Origin: Megaleporinus macrocephalus
Lineage: Eukaryota > Chordata > Actinopteri > Characiformes > Anostomidae
Direction: 5' to 3'
Length of the DNA stretch: 64,000 bases
Assembly: GCA_021613375.1 (NCBI GenBank)
Contig: CM038706.1
Span: 21,766,866 to 21,830,865 of the forward strand
In this document: positions 24,201-33,530 of the stretch, piece by piece
Numbering within the stretch: position 1 is the first letter of the stretch
Layout of the letters: the number at the start of each line of letters is the position of its first letter
Program-made: the position numbers and the translations under genes
The notes under the pieces: generated by a model
What the model saw: only the letters and a program-made list of their open reading frames with translations
Told to the model about the DNA's origin: nothing
Database searches by the model: none

Positions 24201-26124
24201 TTAATTCAAATTTGAGAAACTCCGATATGTTTATATATAAAACACATGTTTACTGTTTGATTGGAATGCTAATTTAATTGATTATATTTGTGTTGCACCA
24301 CCTCTATATCACAAACATCCCACCAAATATCATGGTTTTTACACACTTCACAGGTGAAATGTATCATTGTGCAAAGAATAATATGTATTCCAATTTTTGT
24401 ATTTTATCCATAATTTGATGTCAGCATTGAAAATAGAAATGCTTTGCTTTGAATAACTTCACAGTGATGGCAAAGAACATTTTGCTCTCTTCAAGTAATG
24501 TTGGCATTTTGGAGAAACTTGTTTGTCTTAGAATCAGCTACTTAAACAGCTCTGAATAGTTTAAATTGTCAATACATTTCTCTGAATTTTGCAGATACTT
24601 GCAGGACATACATTTCAGCTAAACTTGTCCTTAACAGCATGACATGTATGACTCTACTCTGTCTCTCTCTGCTTTTCTTGTTCTCTCTCCTGGCATGTTT
24701 CGCAGACTTGCTACTAGTGCCTGTTTAAAAAGGATTGTGGTAGAATGAAAGACTGCAGGCTTTCCTGACAGCGTGCTTCTAATAGGCTTTATTCATCTCT
24801 AAAGCCAATAATCATGTGAAACGTGACCTGCAGGCCAGCGAGAGCCAGAGGAACCAGGGCACAGATCAGTGAACTATCATTCTCACTCAGCTGCGCTTGT
24901 GGTGAAAATTAGGCAGAGACCTGGACTATGTTGTGTCTTCAGCAATGATTTGTCAGTAGTTTTCATAGCCTGAACAGCTGTACAAAGATTTAGGCCCTGA
25001 AAACTAGTCTTCTGTGCTGCACTGTATATTGCCTGCTGATTATTGCAGTGTGGATTTGCATTGCATATCTAAATGCTTTGAAGTCCTAATAAGTCATGAG
25101 TTAATTATGCTTCTTTCATTGTTTCACAGCTTTAGGTCATAGACACTGTAAACTGTTGGTTAGACTTTACAAAAGAGTCTTCTGCGTAGATGTAGGCCTA
25201 TTGATGTTCTCTCAGCTGTGAGATCGCCAGCGGGCTGCAATAGACAAAACGTTCACATACTTCAGCAAGTTTGATTATTTCATTACTCTCATCTTTGCCC
25301 ATTTGATTCCCCATTTTGTATTGTGTTGTGGCTATAATTGTCTCATTGAGCTGGCTACTTTAGCCTCTCTGTAGTCTTCCCTTTAAGGATTATCTGGATT
25401 AAGAGAGCAGAAAAGAAACATTGTGACAAGTGTGTTAACTAATAATTGCTGTGTTCTTAGTGGAGGATTACTAATCCAAACTAATCACGATCGCCAGGCC
25501 TGCGACTGCACAAAGCCGCCATGCTAACAGGCTTTAGCGTGCCTCAGTGTGCTATGGAGAAAACACAAGCAGAGGACAGCAGCGTGCCTAAAGGGCTCTC
25601 TCTGTGTCGGGGATACGTTCACTATTTCTCTCCTAAATGAACAGGTCTTCGTGGAGCCAGAGAGGCAGCATGTCTCCTGGTCCCACAGCTGGCCTCAGAC
25701 TGAGACCTTCATTAGCTTTAGCTCAGCACTTCACAGCCCACTGCAGGTCATGTTGGTATATGAATAAACATGCACATGTTTAGTATGTATTATGTTACAT
25801 ACAAAACAATTCAAATTACTTAATTGTGCTCAGTGAGCTTCATCTAACTGCAATCATTCTGCAAAAGAAGCAATTTTTGAGCAAAATCCAAAGTTTTTTA
25901 ATAATTCTACAAGATACAGTGTTTGAGTTAGAGTTAGAGTGGTTTGAGAAAGTCAGATTTATTATTTTTTTCAGCAGAAATATTGCAGAAATCTCTACAG
26001 CAGAAATATTGTAATTTCACCAAAACTGAGTTTTTATATGTAATACTTATAATAGAAAAATAGTTTACTTTGGGGCATAATTTGTTCTAGATGCCCTGTA
26101 TATATGTTTATATATAAAAAACTA
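24201..26124. other. Intergenic sequence 5-2 kb downstream of noto's 3' side
   Basis: No gene recognised. 24690-24910 and 25440-25700 are balanced, non-repetitive blocks that could be conserved non-coding elements; the sequence alone does not decide. Confidence 0.35.
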
Positions 26125-26300
26125 GTATTCCCAAAATAGTATTTTACAGGAGAGAGCAACAACATACTTTACTTTTAGTGTAAGTCAATGGAACCATAAC
26201 TTTTTCTAATTGATTTTGGAGCATTTTTATGGGTCAGCTCATCTTGAAATTTTCACACAATGTAAACAGCAGCTGTAGAGTTCAAATGATGCAGACGTTT
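26125..26300 (+). repeat. 'caagtatctccaaaa' dispersed repeat, copy 2
   Basis: It reads ttttacaggagagag, gtaagtcaatggaacc, ttttggagca, cacacaatgtaaac. It abuts the left end of the Tc1 element. Confidence 0.65.
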
Positions 26301-26427
26301 TGTTTTTATGAGGATTTTTTGTGAGAAATTGATCCAGTCGGTTCCTATGACCTTCAGTGTAAAACTCAGCACATTTAACCTCAAACCACTCTGAATGGCT
26401 TTCATTACACCCTAACTCTTTATCTGA

Positions 26428-27802
26428 AGTCCTGCTCAACATTATTGGCACCCATGAAGTTTATGTACATAATGTGAAATATCTCCTGAAAATAAATGAA
26501 TTAAGTGTAACAGTTTTAATCTATAGATAACTCATGCTTGATACCAAAGAACTAATGATAAACAACAATTAAAACAAATTAATGGGAGGGGGAAAAGTTT
26601 GCTGTGGCACTGGTACTGGCACTCTTTATGGTAAATCACTATGGAAACACATTTTGACTCACCTGTGCTAAATCACAAATAAGAATCACCTGTGATAACG
26701 TGTCAGTGCCCATGTGACATGAATAACTCAATTAATGATGACTTAGTGTTTTAAAATTAATGACTTAGTGTTTTAAAATGTTATTTCCTGTTCCTTTGTT
26801 ACAATGGTGACGATTAGAGAAAGCATTGCTATTATTAGCAAATACAAGACCTCCAAAGGGTATAAGGCCATCTCCAAAGAACTTTGTAGTCCTGTGTCAA
26901 CAGTGTGCCATGTTCTTAAGAATTTTGCCAAGCACAGGAAGAAGCCATTGCTGAAGAAAAGACATGAAAAAGAACGACTTGTTTTTGCCAAAGAGTACCT
27001 GGACAAACCACAATCCTTCTGGGAAAATGTTCTGTGGACATATGAAACAAAAATAGAACTTTTTGGCAATGCATGCCAAAAGTTTGTTTACAGATGGCGC
27101 AATGAAGCATATAAAGAGAAGAACATCCTACCTACAGCTGAGCATGGTGGAGGATCCATTATGCATTGGGGCTGCTTTGCTGTGTATGGTACTCGAGGCC
27201 TTGACTGTATTACAGCAATCATGAAAAGTGAAATGTCCTACCCAGTGTAAGAAAACTTGGTTTGACTAGAAGATTATGGGTCCTCCAGCAAGACAAGGAC
27301 CCAATGCACACATCCAGAAGTATGCTGGAATAATTGAAAAGGAAAAAAAATTGACTGTTTTAAAATGGTCAGCAATGAGTCCTGATCATAATCCCATTGA
27401 AAATCTTTGGGGTAAACTAAAATCTGCCATTGGGGAAAAGAAAACTGCAAACATCCAAGAGCTTGAACAAACTGCAAAGGAAGAGTGGGAGAAAAGACCA
27501 ACTGAGAGGTGCAAGAAGCTTATAGCTGGCTACAAGAAACGTTTAGAGGCTGTCATCACTGCCAGAGGGTGTTCAACCAAATATCAAGGAGGGGTGCCTT
27601 TATCATTGGCCAAACTATTTTTTCTTTTTTTTCTTTGAAATTACAACATGTACGCTGAAAAACAATGTTCTTTGTTCTATTACTTTGGACCTTCAATTAA
27701 AATATCCTGATGATATGCATTTGTTATATTTCCATTTATTTCTGAAGCCATTGTAAAGGTTATGCAAAAAATAAAGAAGTGCCAATAATGGTGAGCAGGA
27801 CT
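26428..27802 (+). mobile_element. Tc1-like DNA transposon, inactive
   Basis: The left end agtcctgctcaacattattg and the right end, read on the minus strand, agtcctgctcaccattattg are inverted terminal repeats differing at one position over this stretch. Between them lies a broken Tc1 transposase on the + strand. The length of about 1.4 kb is slightly short for Tc1 (about 1.6 kb), consistent with an internal deletion in the gene. The flanking TA duplication is not clearly preserved. Confidence 0.85.
26804..27638 (+). pseudogene. Tc1-like transposase pseudogene
   Basis: The first part (26804-27250) begins MVTIRESIAIISKYKTSKGY, a degenerate helix-turn-helix region. It then jumps directly to RKKPLLKKRH, so roughly 50-60 residues of the second DNA-binding subdomain are missing. 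Next come LDKPQSFWENVLW and a WTYETK segment where active relatives have an aspartate (WSDE-type), so the first residue of the DD34E triad is lost. A stop follows at 27248-27250. The second part (27276-27638) begins one frame off and, after a short QQDKDP stretch in the neighbouring frame, carries the SPDHNPIENLWG motif and the C terminus. Deletion, frameshift, stop and catalytic-site loss all show the copy is dead. Confidence 0.85.
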
Positions 27803-28704
27803 GTGTAGAGAGTTGTGAAAAGCTGTGGAATTCACCTTTATGTATATAAATGTATATTTCTTGCCAAATAATTTGGAACATTTCTGATGGTCCATTTGTC
27901 ATAACATTTCTAAACAATATCAAAGGCAGTTGGAGCTTTCAAAATAATATCAAAACATAATAATAATAAAATTAACAATGGAGATTCTTAATTAGTCGAT
28001 TAATACATTTTTAGAAATCTGTGCCTTATAAAAAAGTAATAGGCACTAAATTATTGATATAATTTTTGATATGTGGCCATCATTTCAGGTGTTTTACTTA
28101 AAGTGGTGCTTGGTTGAGATTTGTATCCAGGCTTTTAATGTTCAGTGTTTGCATTCTTACCTAGCGCACCTTTTACAAGAAAAGATAGCTTGATGTGTTC
28201 TTAGGCTCATATTATTACATGTGTTTGGTATGGCCTGAACATTTAATCTGAAGCTTGTAACCATATAATGCTGTATTAGACTTGAAAAGATTTGAGTGCT
28301 GATGCTTTTATTTCAGTAAATAGTTACCCTTCCACATTATATTTTAAAAATTGTACCTTTAGAATGCACGTTTCCCAAGTATGCTGTCTATTGTGTATCC
28401 TTTGTACTATGCATTGTCATTTTGTTTAGATAGAATAAGATATAAAAAGTTTCCTCAGAGCCACACTGAAAGAAGTTAGAAAGAAGCTAGTTGTTCATTT
28501 TAAAAAATATATTTCGTTTATTTCATCCATACAAACGCATACAAAAAGAAGAAAGTGTACTCTCATAAGAGCAATAATACAGAAGCTTCTTAAATATATA
28601 ACTATATATAATTAAATATTTTTACAAAAGAGGAAGCTGCTCCCTCTGTAGCAGTCCAGATATGTACAGTGTTCGACAGTGAAGGTCATTGGAGTTCTTG
28701 TTGC
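27803..28704 (-). other. noto: noto 3' UTR and downstream sequence
   Basis: The nearest minus-strand AATAAA downstream of the noto stop is at 28517-28522 (TTTATT on +), giving a 3' UTR of about 185-200 bp. The remainder is AT-rich with nothing recognised. Confidence 0.5.
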
Positions 28705-28911
28705 TCAGTCGTTCAATGAATCGTCAATATCCACGTCCACCTCGGAGTCCTCGGTGAAGTCGTGCTCGTCCTCGTCTCCCTCGTCCTCGCGGCCCTGAGA
28801 GCCGGGGCTTTTGGGTGGTCCTGCAAGGCCCAGCTTGGCCAGTTTGGCCTGTTGCTGCTCCAGACTCTGTTTCCTCCATTTGATGCGTCTGTTCTGGAAC
28901 CACACTTTGAC
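28705..28911 (-). CDS. noto: Notochord homeobox protein, exon 3 (C-terminal)
   Basis: The acceptor AG is at 28912-28913 (minus); the exon reads in phase 0 for 68 codons to TGA at 28705-28707. Residues 170-185 ([16 protein letters not shown]) are the homeodomain recognition helix, with W173, F174, Q175 (position 50) and N176. A Gln/Leu/Lys-rich segment and a PPKSPGS linker follow, then a strongly acidic tail (residues from about 210 to 237, with runs such as DEGDEDEHDFTEDSEVDVD) ending DSLND. The acidic tail is a plausible activation or regulatory region; no function can be proven from sequence. Confidence 0.93.
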   Translation of the reverse strand, partial: VKVWFQNRRIKWRKQSLEQQQAKLAKLGLAGPPKSPGSQGREDEGDEDEHDFTEDSEVDVDIDDSLND

Positions 28912-29016
28912 CTGCAGAAGAAAGAAGCGCGGTGGGTTTAGTGTGCTGGTCTCTCTCATACGTTCTGATCTGAATGAAGTGCCGGTGCAGTGTTTGTGGT
29001 CTGGTTTTTAACCTAC

Positions 29017-29204
29017 CTGCGCCTCAGTGAGCTGCAGCGCGGACGCTAGCAGGAATCGCTCGGAGCCCACCATGTACTGCTGGCGCGCGAACTCCTTCTC
29101 CAGGCGCGAGAGCTGCTCGTTGGTGAAGCTCGTGCGCATCCTCTTGGACTTGCCGGCCTTGTGCTTGTAGTGCTGCAGCGCGCTCGTTTTAGCCAGGATA
29201 GCAT
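29017..29204 (-). CDS. noto: Notochord homeobox protein, exon 2
   Basis: 188 bp, entering in phase 1 and leaving in phase 0, between introns of only 111 and 105 bp. It encodes residues 107-169: [20 protein letters not shown], then the first 44 homeodomain residues (126-169) with F133, L141 and F145 in the core. [20 protein letters not shown] and [18 protein letters not shown] are the pattern of Not-family homeodomains. The frame is intact across both junctions. Too split to appear as one open frame, it is recognised by splice sites and homeodomain continuity. Confidence 0.93.
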
Positions 29205-29315
29205 CTGTGGAACCAAGTGGACAACGTGGTCATTATGGGGAATTAACTCTTGTCAGTGATTACAGTGATTCAGGAAAACAGCCTCTAAGAATGATCAGTG
29301 GTCGCGAGCTCTTAC

Positions 29316-29634
29316 CTGGGGAGTAAACGGCTCCTCGGCAGCTGGTGTGGTAGCCGTACGGCGGGCAGCAGTAGACCGGGTAGCTGGGCTGCGTGTGCAC
29401 GAAGCTCGGGCTGTACATGTAGTGCGGGAGCGGCTGGCACACCGGGAGCAACGCGCTGGGGCTGTGCGCACTGCTTGGCGCGCTCCTGAAAGACCCGGTC
29501 CTTGGGCGCTCAGTGTGCTCAGGCCTCGCCAGCAGCGCGTCGATGGTGAACGATTTTCCCACGTGCGGCTTGTTGGCCGTTGCTGTGTAGTCCATCTGTC
29601 CGTAAGGGGCGTGAGCTCGTGCCAAGGGCTGCAT
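29316..29634 (-). CDS. noto: Notochord homeobox protein, exon 1
   Basis: Not-family homeodomain transcription factor; in zebrafish the orthologue (floating head) is needed for notochord fate, and in mouse Noto acts in the node. The ATG is at 29632-29634; 106 codons are followed by a phase-1 donor at 29314-29315. Residues 26-38 (GKSFTIDALLARP) form the eh1-type repressor motif of Not proteins. The rest is Pro/Ser/Tyr-rich, with a QPSYPVYCCPPYGYH stretch before the junction. Total length is 237 residues, close to the zebrafish protein. The start is supported by the short distance to a TATA box (about 130 bp) and by the eh1 motif falling near the N terminus. Overlapping frames in this GC-rich exon are shadows. 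Confidence 0.93.
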
Positions 29635-29760
29635 GCTGTCCTCTTGGGCTGCACAGAAAACCGAGAATAAAGCCAGAAGGGTATCCGTTCCTGGGCTGCT
29701 GTCTGCTCTTCTTCAGTGGAGAGGAGTGTGAATGATGCCTTGGAGAAGCTGGGGTCCCTT

Positions 29761-29767
29761 TTTTATA
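29761..29767 (-). promoter_or_regulatory. noto: noto TATA box
   Basis: TATAAAA on the minus strand (within gtgtataaaaaaggg), about 127 bp upstream of the noto ATG, predicting a start site near 29735. The bases just upstream are G/C-homopolymer-rich (CCCCCC tracts at about 29796-29825), as in many tightly regulated developmental promoters. Confidence 0.65.
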
Positions 29768-30072
29768 CACGCCCCGAAGTACAAGGTGTCAACGACCCCC
29801 CCTCCCCTCAGCTTCCCCCCTCCCCTCTTTGCGCTTTTGTCATTTAAAGTAGCAGATGAGTGGAGCGAGCGGTGCTACAAGGGATCCAATTAACTGATGG
29901 AGTTGTAACAAGCTGAGATTGTCAAATATCCTAATGGTCCGTTGCTCTCCGTGCCCCCGGAGGTAGCTGGGGAACGCAGAGGAGGAGGATTGGGGAGGGG
30001 GGGTGACTGAGGAGGAGGGGGTATCTTCTCCAGATTCCTGCACGGCTGTGCGACAGAGAAGCTCATTCACAA

Positions 30073-30117
<45 letters not shown>

Positions 30118-30754
30118 AAGCATTCGGCTCAAGCAAATCATCTTATTTTGTGTGTGAGGAATCAAAGCGCTCCGCCGAATGCGCCACGCAGCGGAACAAA
30201 TACCCTCGCATTTGGAGGTGGAAGAGAAAAAGAAAACACCACAAGAAAGTCTACTAATCACATTGAAGGTCTGTCTCCAGGCCTGAGTGTCTCAATACAA
30301 GGAAGCTGATAATCCGAAATCCAAATGAACACGCAGATGTTTATCGATTTATTCAGACAGTGACTCTATTAGCTTTATTATAAAGTCATTCGATTCATAA
30401 CTTTCTGTCAGGGCACCTGATGCTTAGTGCGTTATCTCACAGCCTGGTTTCAGTCTCGAGGTGTCAGATGAGAGTCGCAGGTTTACGGTCCATGTAAACA
30501 CACTGATCAGCTCTCCTCCCTCACCATAATGGGCAGGTGTGTGTTTTTGCAGGTTCTGGATGGTGACACTTTCGGTAGTTTTGCTCTCGGTGGCAAACAA
30601 GCCAATTTAAAAACAGGGGTTGCCCTGGGCCTGATCACATCATAGAAAAGAACAATGCATATTCTAAATTTACTTTCGTGTAGAAATATTTAGTATATAC
30701 TATATAATAGTGTATGACCACTTTTACAATCTACATTGATTATATTTTTCAGCC
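29768..30754. other. Sequence upstream of noto
   Basis: 29780-30060 is GC-rich with C-runs and G-runs; 30118-30450 is balanced and could hold proximal regulatory sites. An AGGTGTCA site (about 29783-29790) resembles a T-box half site. No gene recognised. Confidence 0.4.
30071..30115. repeat. GA microsatellite
   Basis: An almost pure GA run of about 22 units upstream of noto. Confidence 0.95.
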
Positions 30755-30764
30755 ACTGCACTCT

Positions 30765-31235
30765 TCTAAAAAGGATGGACCTTCAAGGGTTCTTTGGAAA
30801 AGGCAATGGCTCTGTTTTGATTTAGAAATAGTTCTTCTGGCTGATGGAGAATGTGTTGTATATGGTTCAGTTACTGTCATGATTGAAATGTTTCTATGTG
30901 TCTAGACATGCTCCATCAAACCCACTTCACCATGGAAAGAATCATTCTAGCATACAAATGGTTCTACAGAAATCATGTCTCTATAGTAATAACTCTCAAA
31001 TAACTTTTTAAAATCTTTTGAAATGTGTGGTTTTTCATCACTTCTATATGGATTTATATAAAAACCTTCTATATGACACCAAAAAGGGTTCCTCAGTTGT
31101 TAAAAGCTGTAACAATAGCAGAATTTTACCTTGCAAAGAACCATTTAAGCATGCAAATAGTTTAAGAAACCATGGCCCTACACAGAACTATGGCCTTCAC
31201 TAAAGAACCTTTGAAGTACCATCTTTTTAAATGTG
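30765..31235. repeat. 'ggttct' palindromic interspersed repeat, copy 2
   Basis: The left end (ctaaaaaggatggaccttca, then agggttcttt) is inverted at the right end (aaagaacctttgaagtaccatcttttta). Internal phrases include gatggagaatgtgttgtata and accaaaaagggttcct. The terminal inverted repeats suggest a non-autonomous DNA transposon; I cannot assign the superfamily. Confidence 0.65.
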
Positions 31236-31705
31236 TGTTTTTGTTTATACGGTTCTACATAGCATCAAAAGACTTACTCAGTTATGGATATTATTTAATG
31301 TTGTATGTTTAATAAGCTTGATTTTGTAACAATAGCAACACCCTTTATGGGGCTACATAGAACCATATACAATACATTCTCCATCAACCTAAAGAACCAT
31401 TCCACCATGAAAAGATGTGTAGTTATTTATCACTTCAAAATATAGAACTGAACCATGTATGGTATAAAATGGTTGTATATAGGGTTCTTCCATTGTTACA
31501 CTTTGACATATCAACAACAGTAGAACATATAGGTTCTGTATAGAACCTTATTCAACACATTCCTAATCCATCTGAAGCAATGTTTCACCAAGCAAAAAAC
31601 AGTTGAGTATGAAAATGGCTTTAAATGGCAATGGTTCAAGCTAGAACCATTGTCTTTACTAAAGAACCCTAGAAACGGAACCCAGCTTTTTAAAGAGTGT
31701 AACAT
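31236..31705. repeat. 'ggttct' palindromic interspersed repeat, copy 3
   Basis: A second, more diverged copy directly adjacent: cggttctacatagcatcaaa, gaaccatatacaatacattc, then agaaccctagaaacggaacc and ctttttaaa at the right end. Confidence 0.55.
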
Positions 31706-31739
31706 TATTTTTCTTTATTTTTTATTTTATTTTTCCATG

Positions 31740-32340
31740 TGCCCTGATGCAGTGTTAGATGAAATGCATTATCGCTGTATGAATGTTGGCGAGGCTATGC
31801 GATGGTGGGTTAAAGGAACCACCAGCGCTGAATGGCTCTCTCATTACTGACTCTCATTTAGAACTTGAAACGGCGCAGATGAAAAGCGGCGCTCTCACTA
31901 AAGGAAGTGATTCGCTTTCTTGCACTGCCTTACTGCAAACAGTGTCCCTTTCAAAACGGGGATTACGGGCAGCTCTGCAAACTCTGCAGCTCATTGCCGT
32001 GAGCCGCGGCCGCTGTAAGGACCCCGCTAAACCGCGGTCAAACACAGGAGCGCAGGTCTGTGCCTTTGAGCCCCGCGCTGTCTAATTACTGCAGCGGCCT
32101 GACACCAGCGCGCCTAATGAAGAGCGCAAACAGCCACAGGCCGACCACCCAGACCAGGTCCGCTCTGTTTATTAACATGTTGCTCTCAACCGTTATCACG
32201 CCGAGAGTATTGACATAATACCTCTCAGTTCCCACTTCAAGCACCATCTCCACTTTCCCTCGTGCTTTCGTGACAACAGCGTGGACGTGCATGAGACACT
32301 GTCCAGAAGAAAGGTCCACAAAGGTTCAGCCCTTTTACAG
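31740..32340. other. GC-rich non-repetitive block, possible regulatory element
   Basis: Markedly GC- and CpG-richer than its surroundings (peak about 31860-32110, with gagccgcggccgctg-like sequence). It contains a TCTAATTA homeodomain site near 32083 and a TGTTTATTAACA forkhead-type site near 32167. Overlapping open frames on both strands show no family resemblance and no splice structure. Confidence 0.4.
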
Positions 32341-32484
32341 CATCATTCCTCTAGGCTCCTAATCCTATTCATCCCCAGTCCATACATGGAGTGGCTTACA
32401 AAGATCATTCACATGTTTTAAAGGTTTATTTTCACAAAATTGAATTGCTTAGTTTGTGAATGCATTATAGATTAACTCTTGTTA

Positions 32485-32650
32485 AGTTTGGTTTTTGCTA
32501 TTTGCATGGTGTGAAAATTAAAATGCTCCAAAGAAGCTTGGAAAAAATCCTAGTTCCATTGACTTTTGTTAAAAGTAAAGAATGTTTTTGGCCTCTCCTG
32601 TAAAGTTGGGATTTTGGGGATACTTGTTTTTCTTTGGACAACCATGATAT
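32485..32650 (-). repeat. 'caagtatctccaaaa' dispersed repeat, copy 3
   Basis: Reverse orientation: aatgctccaaag, ttccattgacttttgttaaa, ggcctctcctgtaaagttgg, ggggatacttg. Confidence 0.65.
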
Positions 32651-33417
32651 GTTTATATGTTGTTGGGTGACATACAATCAATAACAATGATAAACAGCAC
32701 CTTTATTAGCGAAATACGAAACATCCCAAACTGGATATAATACAAACAAATATATAGCCTTTTGCAATGAAACTCTTCAACTAGGCTAAAGTGAACAGCC
32801 TACTGGACCATTAGAGATCCAGGCTATGATGTTTTGTCTAATCACTGCATTCGGCTACAAATCCAGAAATGGTTCAGTGGCCTTGTGAGATTGACCTGAC
32901 GAGTCAAAATCAAGGCTAAGTTTGAATTTGTGTATTGGAGCCAGACGAAGAATACGCTGAGGGCCTTTGTCCTGGAGGTCCTTTTCATAGTCAGATTGGA
33001 GAACAGTAGCTGCACCTCCTACGACACAACATCCCTCTTCTATAGACCTGAAACTTACTTCCCATACACACAGCTGACCACTGAAATAAACGCTAGAGCC
33101 TTTCCAGATATGTGGTTGTTTCAGACTAAAGAATGGATCTTATGTTTGCTTTTAGATGTTGATTCACACCAACCTGAAAAATACTGCATGTGGTAATATG
33201 CAGTTAAAGAAATAAAAAAACTTAATCTAAAAATAGTTAATTCTGAGTATTTATTTAGATTGAATACATTTGTTTAGCTACTAAACTGGTCATGTTTTAG
33301 GGTGCATGTTATTTGTGTAGAATAATATTGATGTTGTCCAGAGAAAAATGTGTATCTCTATTGTTGTAAATTTTCTTTTTTTATTTCAACTGAACACAAT
33401 CTGCCCTTTATAGCCTG

Positions 33418-33530
33418 TAAAAGTTTCATGATGAATGAACCCATAGAAATGTTCCAAAATGACTTGGAATAAAATATCTTACCTTAAAAGTAAATAAAGT
33501 TTTTGGTATCTCCCTACAGTTACAGTTTTT
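33418..33530 (-). repeat. 'caagtatctccaaaa' dispersed repeat, copy 4 (diverged)
   Basis: Reverse orientation and decayed: gttccaaaatgac, accttaaaagtaaataaagt, ggtatctccctacagttaca. Confidence 0.45.

Noticed and set aside
28811..29011. + strand frame across noto exon 3
   Set aside because: Antisense shadow of the homeodomain exon.
29295..29654. Ala/Arg/Thr-rich 119-codon minus-strand frame over noto exon 1
   Set aside because: GC-rich off-frame shadow; it lacks the eh1 motif.
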